From positions 55,160,494 through 55,224,493 of the forward strand of contig NC_053045.1 of NCBI RefSeq assembly GCF_003473485.1: a DNA stretch of 64,000 nt. The letters are read 5' to 3'. The first letter of the stretch is position 1. Each line of letters begins with the position of its first letter. A model generated the notes under the pieces. That model searched no databases. It was not told the DNA's origin and saw only the letters and a list, made by a program, of their open reading frames with translations. This document shows positions 22,131-33,160 of this stretch, piece after piece. The position numbers were made by a program, and so were the translations under genes. The DNA comes from Medicago truncatula (Eukaryota; Streptophyta; Magnoliopsida; Fabales; Fabaceae).

Positions 22131-22237
22131 CTTGAATCAATGCAATGGTTCATTAAGCATCCATTTGCCAAAGGTTATGATCATATACACTTGAATCAAT
22201 GTTATGGTTCATTAAGCACCCATTTGCCAAAGGTTCC
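22131..22237. repeat. 59-bp tandem duplication
   Basis: CTTGAATCAATG ... CATTTGCCAAAGGTT occurs twice, starting at 22131 and 22190, with a few differences. A shorter GAAGAGTTACAACT repeat follows near 22259-22300. Confidence 0.8.
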
Positions 22238-23148
22238 AATGTATATGAATGATTTTCATGAAGAGTTACAACTCTTGGTGAAGAGTTACAACTTTTGGTT
22301 GTAAAGTGATTCCATTATTTTGGAAATCACCAACAAAAAATAAACTTTAGCGACAAACAAAATATGTCACTATAACTTAAATGACTATTATTTTTCCACT
22401 CTATCAATTTCTCGTACGTCTTATTTTTTTGTACGAAAATGCCTATGGGATTTTCGGATTATATAATTTGCAATGAGTCTTCCACCAATTCGGACTTTAT
22501 AATCCGAACACTCAAAAAATAGGACGCGTTCCTTACTTTTTCGGATTAAAAAAACCTAACACCCCCTAAACAACTCTATTGTGCCAAGAATGCAGGGGAA
22601 AATAGTTCGGATTATATAATCCTAACTGTATCAACATAAATACTGAGTCTGTTTGTAACATGGATAACCAATTTAAAGACCATACTAATTATCATAACTT
22701 CATCCTTGTGTTTTAGGTCATTGTTAGTTGTTCTAGCCATGTCCCAATCGAAAATTTAGTTTTCGAACTACTTGATCAAATTGCTTCGAAACTTTTCTAA
22801 AAAATCAGAAATAAATCAAGGATCAAGACTCCCCTAAGGGACTTCCTAAGGTATTCCGCCCCTCAAAATCTAAAATTCCATCGTTTAGACCCTTTTTTAT
22901 TTTTATTTTTATTTTGGTATTCTTAGAAAAAATCGAAAAAATTTGCATTAGTTTTATTTGATTTTTAGAATTTTTGGGTGGTATTTTTATATATTTTTTT
23001 AATTTTATTTGACATGTTTTATCATTTTTACTTTGTTGGTTTTAAAAGCAAAATTCGCAACTGCTGAAATAGAAGAAATTTTGATTGTTGTTTATATATG
23101 ATCATATTTCGGATTATAGAATCTAAAACCTCATTAGCTTTATTGTAA

Positions 23149-23151
<3 letters not shown>

Positions 23152-23193
<42 letters not shown>
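23152..23193. repeat. (TA)n microsatellite
   Basis: About 21 uninterrupted TA units. Confidence 0.95.
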
Positions 23194-23197
<4 letters not shown>

Positions 23198-23235
23198 CAC
23201 GAAAAATAGATAGAGTAGAAAAAAAATAACAGTCT

Positions 23236-23322
23236 AACTAAATGGTTTAATAGTTAACATTTATAGATTCAAGAGCAGTAACTAAATTGTTTAATAGTTA
23301 ACATTTATAGATTCAAGAGCAG
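23236..23322. repeat. 44-bp tandem duplication
   Basis: AACTAAATGGTTTAATAG ... CAAGAGCAG is repeated once with minor changes; starts at 23236 and 23280. Confidence 0.8.
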
Positions 23323-23701
23323 GAATGAGGTTATATTTTGGACTTACATCTACGGACATGGCCTATAGATAAAACTCTTGCTAAATATGTTTGTGAAGCT
23401 AACGTTTTATTGACAGACGGGTGACTTTTGGTGACGGATATTGTATGTCACTAAACGTCATTTTTAAAATAAATAGAAGCAAAGTCGTGGCTGACGGCCA
23501 CGACTATGCTTAAATAAAAAAAGTGTAAGTTGTTGATTGCAGGTATAAATTATCTTATTTAATAATTTTTTTGAAAAGGGTGCTTCTATGGTGTAGTCAG
23601 TAAATTGACTATTTTGAAAAAGTTATTTTATTTTACCAATAGCATAACCCTTATGTCATGTCAACCAGGAGTCTGCTGATGGACCAATGTAATTATTCAT
23701 T

Positions 23702-24040
23702 TTGTTCTTCATCTCCTTTGCCAAAACACCCAAAACCATTGAAGCATTTATCAAATTAGTAAGGTTGCCTTTACCACACGTAGAGCAATTCCCACCAGGT
23801 GCAGAAAACACTATGGACATTCCACTAAACATGAACAAATTCCTTGAACTAGCTTATCTTCTTAAAGATGATATTATTGAGATTCTCAAAACATCAAAAC
23901 CTGATTGGGTTTTCTACGATTATGGTACTGTTTGGTTAGCACCAATAGCTAAAAGCCTCAACATAGCTTCTGTTCATTACAGCATAACACCAGCTTGCAA
24001 CATATGCATACAGAATTACAGCATAATTTGGAGAAGATAA
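23702..24040 (+). pseudogene. UDP-glycosyltransferase fragment (UGT91-like)
   Basis: Translates to FISFAKTPKTIEAFIKLVRLPLPHVEQFPPGAENTMDIP ... LLKDDIIEILKTSKPDWVFYDYGTVWLAPIAKSLNIASVHYSITPACN. This is the N-terminal acceptor-side domain of UGT91-type flavonoid/saponin glycosyltransferases. The catalytic-His start of the protein is missing, the segment between FIS and KTPKT is shortened, and the frame ends with unrelated residues before the C-terminal UDP-sugar (PSPG) domain. About 110 of roughly 460 residues remain, so it is a truncated gene fragment inside the spacer of the receptor-kinase palindrome. Confidence 0.8.
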
Positions 24041-24349
24041 ATTTTGGAGAGAAAGAGATTTGATTAAGCAGATGAATTTTGGAGAGAAACGGTTTTAGAG
24101 TTCGAGAATGTGAATTTTGGAGAAGATGAATTTTGATTAACCAAGACAGTATATGCTCAATGATTGGTTAGAGTTAACTTCACCAAAAAAGTCATTATCA
24201 TGACTTTACCATAGAATTTTCCTTTTTGAAAATTATTTTTTTTGACAAATTTTTTGAAAATTCTATTTATTTGGTAATTTAATTGAAAAAATCCACTACT
24301 TTGGTAATAATATGTATATATATCCAAGAGTATAGTTTTTTTCAGGAGA

Positions 24350-24475
24350 AGAAGAATATCACCTTTATCACAGTTTGGGAATTATGGAGGGAACTTTACT
24401 TATTCTTGATTTTTCCTTGATTGATGCGAGGAAATTCATATTCCGGGAGGGATGACTAGAAGCGATGCACGAGGT
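24350..24475 (+). other. Receptor-kinase promoter relic
   Basis: Contains the blocks seen upstream of kinase A at 9800-9915 (AACTTTACTTATTCTTGATT, then CCTTGATTGATG as in the 1.9-kb relic, then CCGGGAGGGATGACTAGAAG). No kinase follows; a LINE RNase H fragment lies next to it. Confidence 0.55.
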
Positions 24476-24699
24476 AGTCAACCCGGAGAGTTATTGACAT
24501 AGTCCCTTTATTTCCATTTCCATAATCAACTTTGATCGTTGCTTGCTTTGTAGGATACTTTTGATTGAAAACATGTTCTTGGCCATTGAGTTGATCAGTA
24601 AAAATCATAATTTTTTTTTTTTTTGTTACAAGGCTAATCAAAACAACAAAACGAAAAGGAAGAAAACAAGCACATGAATTACTCACTAGAAAAGAAAGT

Positions 24700-25050
24700 T
24701 CTGGCTGCATGGTGGAGGAGATCCATATCCAATAATGCTCAAAGCTTAGCGATAAAATCAAAATCCACGCATTGGTTCTTATCTCAAAGAGTATGATAAA
24801 CTGTGATATTACTATTAAATTCTTTATTTCTTGAATTAAAACAGCATAAACCTGGAACTTCATGGATGGGTCTTTTATGAGTTTGATACAATGTAAAAAA
24901 TTAGAGTAGAAAACAATTTCAACAATAACCATCTCTTTGGCCAGGCCTTGGTATATAGCGTATAACTCGGCATGCAAAATATCAAAAGAATCTTGAATAT
25001 AGCCGGAAAAACATGATAAGTAAAAACATGCATTGTTTCCTTGAGAGTCC
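24700..25050 (-). pseudogene. LINE-type RNase H domain fragment
   Basis: Reverse-strand frame reads SGYIQDSFDILHAELYAIYQGL ... EIVFYSNFLHCIKLIKDPSMKFQVYAVLIQEIKNLI. This resembles the plant RNase H-like domain (RVT_3) found at the end of many non-LTR retrotransposons. After a frame change NQCVDFDFIAKL follows, matching the CADFMAKLG block. Typical Asp residues are partly changed (YSNFLHC for YSDSLHC). A dead fragment by frameshift. Confidence 0.6.
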
Positions 25051-25604
25051 ATATTAACTTTTTTTTTTACCAAAGTAAACTTATTATTAGTAGTAACATC
25101 TGCATTGCAAAAAAAAAAGTAAATAGAGTAGCATATATATTAAAGTTGATTAAAGTGTCAAACACTACAAGATAAAAAACAATGTGGACTAACGGACTAC
25201 TGGACAAAACATATCATCTGCTAGACAAAGCATGGATTAACATGAGGAATAGCAAAATTAACATTTGGTTTACTGCCTTATTTTATGCAACACAACTTGG
25301 AGACAAGGCAAACCTTAACGATGGGAAGGATATTTTGTAAACCTTTAGTCAAATGAAAATAAGATTTAACAATGATATTTCCCTTTATTCTTTGTTGTTG
25401 ACATAACAAAACCAATTAGCTTTTTTTGCTGCTAAGTTGTAACATGAATTGGCATGAGGAATAACTACATTCATTTTTTGCCTGCTTCCTTATTTTAGAC
25501 ACAGCAGAGACAACCTTAAATACTTAAAGAAAAACAAAAATACATTACTTGACACAAATAAACAAACTTAAAAGCCACATGAGGAACAGCTGAAACAGTT
25601 ACTT

Positions 25605-28037
25605 TTATGCATAACCGGAATCTGGACAAGGAGGAATTGCTATATCAGTAACTCCTTCTAACATCAACACCACACCCTTCATCGTTGGCCTGAGAAAAGG
25701 GTCATCTTGGATACACCAAAGTGCCACTTTAACCATATTTTCCATGACATTATTATCAATGACTTCCCAAGGAACAAGATTATTCACCTGTCCCGCAACA
25801 AGGCACTTATAAGCCCAACCAGAGAGAAGAATCTCCTCAGGTTCCAACACATTAACATCTAGGTTTCTTCTGCAACATAAAATTTCAAACAACATTATTC
25901 CATAGCTATAAACATCTGCCTTAAGTGATATTGGCACGTTCATGTTCCATTCTGGAGCCATGTAGCCCCGTGTCCCTCTAACAACCGTGAAAGTTCTGGT
26001 TTGGTCCGGCATTAAAAGTTTTGCAAGACCAAAATCGGATATCTTGGCAGTCCAAAACTCATCCATCAAAATGTTTTGAGGCTTTATGTCACAATGAATG
26101 ATTGGTGCCTCACATTCTTCATGGAGATACGAGATCCCTCTAGCAATGTCCAGTGCCATTCTTACTCTCTCATCCCAATCTGGACGTCTTTGATCACCAA
26201 ACAGAAGCTTTTCAAGTGATCCGTTGCTCATGTATTCATAAACCAAAAGCCTTTTTGAACCCTCATGACAAAAACCCAGCAATCTAACTAGGTTCCTGTG
26301 GTGGGTTTTCCCAATGGATCTCACTTCTGCTTGAAATTCCCTTTCCCCATCTTCCACCACCTTCTCTAGTCTCTTCACTGCAATCAATCTCTTACCTTTG
26401 TTTAAGGCTCCTTTGTAAACTTTTCCAAAAGCACCCTTACCCAACTCTTCCTTGAAATTATTTGTTGCTCTTCTCAGCTCATTGTATGTAAACCTTCTCA
26501 AAGCCAAATCTGCATTCTGCCCTCCAAAGTTAACAGTTTCTGTTAGCCTTTTATACTTTAATACCCGAATTTTGTACATGTAATGGATGGATATAACGAT
26601 CGTTGAACACGACATGATGCTAAACAAGGAGGTAACAACAATAATATGCACTATTGCTTTGTTACTTGTAGTCTTGATTGGATAAGCAAAAGGTCTTTCA
26701 TACCCCTTTGAGCTTTGGATGCTGTTGTTTCCAACCTTTAAGAAAGCAGTGGTAAAATCGTCAGCTTCATGTGTTCGTTTGACATATCTCAAAGGAAGTC
26801 CTTGTTTCTTGCATCTTCCTTCTTCATAAATTGCAGCCCAACAATTGCAATCAATCAAACAAGCAAATAAGCATTCTTCTTCTGATGACATATCATCATC
26901 TTTGAAATAAGGATGGTCATTCCAAACAAGATTGGTCATTGGGACCATGTTATAAAAGGCCACACCATATTTGTCACCTCTACACTCTGATGTTGAATAG
27001 TTCCTTTCACAGCCAAGAGTATCTTCATTTGCATCTATAAGTTTATAACCCGGGAGACAATTGCATACTGGTTTGTCGTCATCGAATGTGCAGAAACTGT
27101 TGTAGCCACAAAACCCCTTTACATAGCATGGATTCTTCCCTGGCCAACTTCCCATAATAATGTTACTTCCATTGTTAACATGATAAGCATACAGCCTAAA
27201 AACCCCATCAAAATCAAGAGTTGCACGATAAATAGTCTGGTTTCCAGTGTTCTGTTGGTCTTCTTCAGTATTACGCAAAGTGGTAATACGGCTAGAATCA
27301 CTGCTGTCATTCCAGATCTGCAGTAAACCTGTACTGTTAAGGTAAAGATGATGTTTGACATTGGCACTAACAGTATCAGAGGTCCAATAAGAATCCCAAC
27401 CTGTTTTTGTTGTGTATGCTGGGTACAGAACAAGATTTCCATCAACCTGCATGTTGAGTTGAAACCTTCCGGTTGAGTGATTGGTCTCTGATAAACTAGA
27501 GGACAGTTGGCCTCCACAAGGCAGAGATTGACTCTCCAATAAAGTATCAGTCGGGTGATCGAAACTCTGCCATATGATGCTGGAAATATTATGGTTGTCA
27601 TATAGTACAAAGTTCCCAGAATCAAGCATGGAGGCCGAGGAAGCTCTTGTATTAGCATTAACAATAAGCTTCTGTTGTCCCTGTTGATCTGTTAGTATTA
27701 TTGTACCCTTCATGGTAAATTGTAGCTTTACAGTTGAGGTTACTGGAGGGTCATCACGGTTTGCAGTCCATACTATTGTGTTGTTCATCTTATTCTTGCC
27801 AACCAACCAAATTCCAATAGCAAAGCCATTGTTGCCTTGTGAATAAAAGCCAAAAGCGAATTGGCCAGAAGGAGAAAACCACATAGATTTGTAATCACTG
27901 CTACCGGGGGAAAGTGAGGAACCCGGTGCTATCCGCTCTAATAGTTGTGATTGTGTTTGAGCTCCAGTATTAGATAATGGTAAGAACATGAACAGAAGGA
28001 AGGTGAAAGTTGCAGTATAGGAGGCATCCATGACCAT
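25605..28037 (-). CDS. G-type lectin receptor-like Ser/Thr kinase B'
   Basis: Intronless, 810 residues, inverted partner of B. Same order: signal peptide (LLFMFLPLSNTGA), bulb-type lectin domain, EGF-like block (CYVKGFCGYNSFCTF), PAN-like cysteine region (CLFACLIDCNCWAAIYEEGRCKKQGL), membrane helix (IVHIIVVTSLFSIMSCSTIVISIHYMY), kinase. Catalytic motifs are complete: LGKGAFGKVYKG, AVKRL, IIHCDIKPQN with D650, SDFGLAK, RGTRGYMAPEW. The first about 190 residues and the roughly 270-bp upstream region are nearly the same as in B; the ectodomain middle part is more diverged (for example the WNDSSDSSRITTLRNTEED stretch). Likely an active receptor kinase; ligand unknown. Confidence 0.95.
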   Translation of the reverse strand: MVMDASYTATFTFLLFMFLPLSNTGAQTQSQLLERIAPGSSLSPGSSDYKSMWFSPSGQFAFGFYSQGNNGFAIGIWLVGKNKMNNTIVWTANRDDPPVTSTVKLQFTMKGTIILTDQQGQQKLIVNANTRASSASMLDSGNFVLYDNHNISSIIWQSFDHPTDTLLESQSLPCGGQLSSSLSETNHSTGRFQLNMQVDGNLVLYPAYTTKTGWDSYWTSDTVSANVKHHLYLNSTGLLQIWNDSSDSSRITTLRNTEEDQQNTGNQTIYRATLDFDGVFRLYAYHVNNGSNIIMGSWPGKNPCYVKGFCGYNSFCTFDDDKPVCNCLPGYKLIDANEDTLGCERNYSTSECRGDKYGVAFYNMVPMTNLVWNDHPYFKDDDMSSEEECLFACLIDCNCWAAIYEEGRCKKQGLPLRYVKRTHEADDFTTAFLKVGNNSIQSSKGYERPFAYPIKTTSNKAIVHIIVVTSLFSIMSCSTIVISIHYMYKIRVLKYKRLTETVNFGGQNADLALRRFTYNELRRATNNFKEELGKGAFGKVYKGALNKGKRLIAVKRLEKVVEDGEREFQAEVRSIGKTHHRNLVRLLGFCHEGSKRLLVYEYMSNGSLEKLLFGDQRRPDWDERVRMALDIARGISYLHEECEAPIIHCDIKPQNILMDEFWTAKISDFGLAKLLMPDQTRTFTVVRGTRGYMAPEWNMNVPISLKADVYSYGIMLFEILCCRRNLDVNVLEPEEILLSGWAYKCLVAGQVNNLVPWEVIDNNVMENMVKVALWCIQDDPFLRPTMKGVVLMLEGVTDIAIPPCPDSGYA

Positions 28038-28926
28038 GACTATTGGGTTTTTTTATTATCTCAGAGAGAAGAGAAGCAAAGTTTTTTTTTTTTTTTAGAA
28101 AGAAGGAAAGTTGTTATTCCTAATGTCACTGCCTTGCATAGTGTGATTCAAAAGAGTTGTCTTAGTCAATGCCTCACAATAAACAGTTGTGGAAAATTAG
28201 CATAGCAAGAGTGCAAGACCTTGACCAAGCAAGTCTTCCCTTGAGCCCAAATCCATCAGGAAAGAAATATCTTTTAATGAAGACAAAAGAGGAAGGAAAA
28301 AAAGAGAGTATGGCTCCATTTGATAAAAAAGAGATAGGATTATCTTTTGTCAGATCAAATGAAGAGTTCCATTTAGAGGGAGATAAATAAAAAAAATTGT
28401 TAATGGATGATCCTACTTAATGTTAAAACTTGTGTCGAGGGTCAGTTACTATTAAGCAGATGTTAATGGATCCTGCATTAACCTTTAGATTCTATTCTTC
28501 CCCACCAATTATGTCAATCGGATGCAAAAGGGTATTTGACAAATCCCCTTTAGGATACCATGGAATCCTTGACGTGACTTACACATTTACACCAAACGAT
28601 CAATGTTAGTTTACAGAATAAAGTTCTGTCAATTTCTCTCGTACACTACAAAAAAGAAAGAATGATTTAGTATTTGTCAAACATTACACATTTTCTCTAA
28701 AATGTATCCATTTAATTTAACCATTGCGATTTTCCTAATATATTTTGGAAATTTCTCTCACAATCCCCAACGATTTTCAGAATATATCTAAATCCATTAT
28801 TTCGGAAATATCGTGGTTTCAGATAAAGGTATCTCACGATTTGAACCTTTACTTAGTGAGTTAAGATTTCACTCATCTCCAAATAGAATGATAGACAAGC
28901 TTTGAACTAACTATTCATTAGAACAA

Positions 28927-29105
28927 CCAAGTTGCTTGGGTTCCAGTGGCAAGGAGCTCCTTCCAAGGACGTACCCGGGGAATACCGGGTTCGATTCCCA
29001 GGGGGAACAACGCTTGGCCAGTGCACATGCCTCTACGCACGAGCCGGATTAGTCGCTCACCATTGGTGGGTCGGAAACCAGTGCGAAAGCAAAAAAAAAA
29101 AAAAA
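28927..29105 (+). mobile_element. tRNA-derived SINE, full length, 179 bp
   Basis: Flanked by the perfect 15-bp target duplication TATTCATTAGAACAA (28912-28926 and 29106-29120). Has a Pol III B box (GGTTCGATTCCC near 28988) and a plausible A box (AGTGGCAAGGAG near 28946), and ends in about 15 A. This is the structure of a recently retroposed SINE. Confidence 0.88.
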
Positions 29106-29120
29106 TATTCATTAGAACAA

Positions 29121-29940
29121 GTGTGCATAACTCACATGAAATCTTAGTACCACTAATCGAACTGTATACTTATTATTTTTCTACTTTTGTATGGATGATC
29201 TTACTTGTTTTGATTGCTTGATTATTTTGCTCCACACATTAAGTATTTTATTGGTGTGATTTTTTCAAGGAATTCACAACAATATCCTTGCCAATCATTT
29301 CGTCAAATAATTGTAAGATCTCCTTTTAACTTTTATAAACTTTGAATATTCAATCTTTCACGTAGATTTTTGAATTTTCATAACTTTGTCTATGGATTAA
29401 CTTATATACTTTTGATAGTATTCACCAACTGTGATCAAATCATGACGCTTTGTCATATTAAGTATATTGTTGCACCAATACACAAATTTTTATGTCATTA
29501 TACATTTGCTAAAATATTTAATAACCACTTCGATTTGAAGTTCTACTTCCACTTGAATATATTCATATATTAATCTATTAAATATATATTGCAATAACAA
29601 ACATGATCACCAAGACTTGTCATAATAAATTTTAACTCCATAATGATAAGCTATAAACTGCTTGAAATCAATGTTAATTGGAAACTAAAATGGACAATCT
29701 TTGTGGGACATTTGTTCTCTAGAATGCAACAAATATTATTAGAGAGATGGAGTATTTAACTCATAAAGAAGATGAAACGTGGAGTCACAAAATCGAACAA
29801 GCATACCCACATAAAATATCCTTACAATTAAACTACTAGATTGTAACAGTTGGGACATATAGTATAGTACACAACCTGAACAACAAATTCAAGACAAAAA
29901 TAAAATAAAAATTCACAAAAGCAACATATAACAATCCCTA
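29121..29940. other. Intergenic, no gene recognised
   Basis: AT-rich 3' flank of A'. Sequence from about 29860 to 29945 resembles 2690-2786, the flank of the kinase fragment at 2787. Confidence 0.4.
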
Positions 29941-29945
29941 CAAGA

Positions 29946-32471
29946 CTACTCAAGCAAGCGAGCTGCAGAGGGAGGAACTGGAATATCTTTCAAACCTTCC
30001 AACATCAAGATTACATTCTTCATTGCAGGACGGAGAGATTGGTGGTCTTGCACACACCACAACCCGACTTTCACCATTCTTTCCAATATCTTCCAATCCA
30101 TATCATTTTCATTATGTGTGATTAGCTTGTTCAATTGTCCTGATGCAAAACATTGATACACCCAGGTGGAAAGAGGGATTTCATCGGCCGAGGAAATATT
30201 ATTCATATCTATACTTCTTTTGCGGCAAATAATCTCCAATAGTACCACCCCAAAACTATAAACGTCAGCTTTTACTGATACTGATGCGTCCTCCTTCTGC
30301 CATTCAGGTGCCAAGTACCTGCTTGTACCATCCCCTATTTTGGTTCTTGAATGGCCCCTCTTTGATAACCTTGCGAATCCAAAATCAGTTATTTTTGCGG
30401 TCCATGCTTCGTCTATAAGTATTTTTCGAGGATTTATATTGCAATGGATGATTCGGACATCACACTCTTCGTGTAGATACAAAAGACCTCTAGCCACATC
30501 CAATGCAAGTTTCATTTTGTCTTTCCAAGATAGTCTCGTTTCCCCTTCAAAGAGGAGATTTGCAAGAGATCCTTTGCTGACAAATTCATAAACAAGGAGC
30601 TTCTTTGATCCTTCTATACAAAAACCAACAAGCTTAACCAAATTCCTATGATGAGTTCGAGCAATGGCAGTAATTTCAGCTTGGAACTCCCTCTCCCCTT
30701 CATCAGTAATTCTCTCCTCCAGTCTCTTCACAGCAATACTCTTGTTATTGTTGCCCCTTTTACCTTTATAAACAACTCCAAATGATCCTCTCCCTATCTC
30801 TTCTGAAAATCCCCCAGTTGATTTTTCAAGTTCGTCAAAAGAAAATGAACGCAGGGAACATTCTTCAGTAAATTCAAGTTTTTCACTTTCAGACAACATT
30901 GCGTACCTATTAACTTGACGCCTATAAGTGAAGAAAACGGACACTGCAAAGACCAAACAAATTAATGCAACGACGCCCAAAGTAAGAGATAGGATCATTA
31001 TCAGATTCCTCTTGCTTTCAACAACAACCTCGGGCTTAGGCACATTGGTGTTGTTTGAGGTTGGAGGTGAAATAATGGCAGTTGTTGAAGAACGAATCTT
31101 TAATAGGGCCACAGACACGGTGGAAGAATCATTTTGAACCCTGCCATAAATAAGTGGAAGCCTATATTTATTGCAGCTAGTGTTTGTATATATTGCTCCC
31201 CCGCAAACACAATCTTCTTGGCAAGCCTGCTCACAAGTTTTCATGTTCATCACAGGTATAACAGAATATGGAATATCACCCCAAGACATATTCTTAAAGT
31301 TAGTATAATTATATAACGCCGTGCCTTCGCTGCTTTCACAGTCATCTTTGCTATGTTTCTGTACGCAGTCCATAGGCAATTTAGGATTACTTTTGGTCTC
31401 GGAAAGGATGAAACCAGGATAACACTTGCAGACAGCATCACTGCTGATGTTGGAAGTGCAATAACTGTTCAACCCACAAAACCCCTTCACTAAACATGTC
31501 TCATTAAGTGCTTTCCACAACATTACCACACGAGAGCTATTGTTGCCTTCAAAATGAAATTGGTGTTCATACAATCTCAAGTTTCCATCTACGTCAAGTG
31601 TTGCACGGTAGATTGAAGTTGCGTTGTTTGACTTCTTTCTAGGCTTATTGGTATGGTTGAAACATTGACTATGATGATCAGGAGATTCAGGTGTACAAGA
31701 ACTATAAGGGTAAACTCGATTTAAAGGATCACAAATTGCAGCATTTACACAAAGAAAGCCTTTAATGTCAAGACTGAGCTGTTGTCCGTACATCTGATGC
31801 GAAGTGTTTGAATCCCAGTAAGCATCCTCATCACTTCTGAAGCTGTAAAAAGGGTAAGCAGCAACACTTCTATCACCTTGCACCCCAAGATAGAAACGTC
31901 CACTAGAATGGTCTGATTCGGACACACTAGAGATTAAATAATCATCAGCAGCAGTCAAACTCTGACCTCCTAATATGGTGTCTGTTGGGTGATCAAAGCT
32001 TTGCCATATAACTGTAGAATTCTCATCATAAAGCACAAAGTTGCCAGAATCATGCATAGATGCCTTAGAGACCAAATTCTCCTCTGAATCATCTCTCAAG
32101 TCTTTATTCATAGCTGAATCTCTGTTTCCATTTTGAAGAAGCAGACCTTGCTCTGTCAAATTCAACATAGATTTAGAGGAGACTGCTGGAGCATCACGGT
32201 TAGCAGTCCACACAACAGTGGTTGTGTTTTCAGATGGATTAACCAACCATATTCCAACAGCAAAACCATTACCTTTGGGGTAAAACCCAAAAGCAAAATG
32301 GCCAGAACTTGATTGCCATGAAGTATTTTCACCTTTAGGAGCGAGGAAAGACCCCAATGGAATGATAATGGGTTGAGTTTTTTCAGTTGTATTGTGTGTG
32401 GCTTCTATTAATGTAAATAGCATGAAGAAGATGGAGAACAGTATTGATAACAAAGCAAGGGTGGAAGCCAT
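29946..32471 (-). CDS. G-type lectin receptor kinase A' (chimeric, probable pseudokinase)
   Basis: Intronless, 841 residues. Signal peptide, bulb-type lectin domain, EGF-like (CLVKGFCGLNSYCTS) and PAN-like (KTCEQACQEDCVCGGAIY) cysteine regions, membrane helix and kinase domain. Residues 1-174 equal A exactly; the rest is an ordinary paralogue. Gly loop IGRGSFGVVYKG, Lys in AVKRL and DFG (D696) are intact. The catalytic loop reads IIHCNINPRKIL: N678 replaces the catalytic Asp and K683 replaces the metal-binding Asn, so it is further from an active kinase than A. The open frame is undamaged. The promoter comes with the tract shared with A, so the two probably share expression signals. Confidence 0.92.
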   Translation of the reverse strand: MASTLALLSILFSIFFMLFTLIEATHNTTEKTQPIIIPLGSFLAPKGENTSWQSSSGHFAFGFYPKGNGFAVGIWLVNPSENTTTVVWTANRDAPAVSSKSMLNLTEQGLLLQNGNRDSAMNKDLRDDSEENLVSKASMHDSGNFVLYDENSTVIWQSFDHPTDTILGGQSLTAADDYLISSVSESDHSSGRFYLGVQGDRSVAAYPFYSFRSDEDAYWDSNTSHQMYGQQLSLDIKGFLCVNAAICDPLNRVYPYSSCTPESPDHHSQCFNHTNKPRKKSNNATSIYRATLDVDGNLRLYEHQFHFEGNNSSRVVMLWKALNETCLVKGFCGLNSYCTSNISSDAVCKCYPGFILSETKSNPKLPMDCVQKHSKDDCESSEGTALYNYTNFKNMSWGDIPYSVIPVMNMKTCEQACQEDCVCGGAIYTNTSCNKYRLPLIYGRVQNDSSTVSVALLKIRSSTTAIISPPTSNNTNVPKPEVVVESKRNLIMILSLTLGVVALICLVFAVSVFFTYRRQVNRYAMLSESEKLEFTEECSLRSFSFDELEKSTGGFSEEIGRGSFGVVYKGKRGNNNKSIAVKRLEERITDEGEREFQAEITAIARTHHRNLVKLVGFCIEGSKKLLVYEFVSKGSLANLLFEGETRLSWKDKMKLALDVARGLLYLHEECDVRIIHCNINPRKILIDEAWTAKITDFGFARLSKRGHSRTKIGDGTSRYLAPEWQKEDASVSVKADVYSFGVVLLEIICRKRSIDMNNISSADEIPLSTWVYQCFASGQLNKLITHNENDMDWKILERMVKVGLWCVQDHQSLRPAMKNVILMLEGLKDIPVPPSAARLLE

Positions 32472-33160
32472 AGTAGGATTGGGAAACTAACGTAAGCGTC
32501 CCAAAAGAAAATTATGATTCTTATTTCTTAATGATCAATTCACTCTTGTATTTTTTGTCCCAAAAGATTGATCAGGTTAAAAAGAAATATATTTGTATAA
32601 TACTAACTAATAAGTAAAAATAATAATTTTGGTGCCCCTTAAAAAAATGATGTCCTGTTTATATAAAAAGATGCAAAGTTTCCTTTTACCATTGTTTGCT
32701 TCTTTACCAACTTAATTTTTTAAACAATAGGTTTACAACTTATGTAATCTACTAATCTTTATCGATGAAAATGGAAAAACAGACATGTTAGTGCCCTTTT
32801 GACGCTAGTGAAAATAATAATTCTATGGTCTCTAAGCAAAAAAGGATGACTTTTACCGATCGACTCACTGGGTCAAACCAGAAGTGTCTAGGAAGGAACT
32901 AAGATAATAATTCTTTTTGGAATAGTTCACTTCAAGTCATCCTCCTGGAATCTGGATTCCATTTCTGAATCAAATGCCGTGCTCACTGGGAAATCAAGAA
33001 TAAGTAAAGTTTCTTCTGCATAAACCGTGTGGGGCAGGGGAAAACAGAACTTTTGTTTGCACTAACCTTCACTGCTAATTATGCTACAAATTGACTATTA
33101 CTTTCTTTTTCTTTTTTTTGAAGGAAAATTGACTATTACTTTCTAAAACAATACTTTTTG
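31926..33160 (-). repeat. Near-identical inverted-repeat tract, arm A'
   Basis: Reverse complement of 9680-10911 with one substitution (32928) and one added codon near 31947. Its outer edge at 33160 falls inside codon 65 of an older kinase 5' fragment. Confidence 0.9.

Larger units (their letters stand above)
21400..23690. other. Spacer of the inverted duplication: repeats only
   Basis: No gene seen. Holds a 59-bp tandem duplication (22131-22237), several TTCGGATTATATAATCC-type palindromic motifs (22453, 22490, 22605, 23107), the TA microsatellite (23152-23193) and a 44-bp tandem duplication (23236-23322). Confidence 0.6.

Noticed and set aside
28645..28660. CACTACAAAAAAG-like terminus upstream of B'
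   Set aside because: Single end only; no partner or subterminal repeats found.
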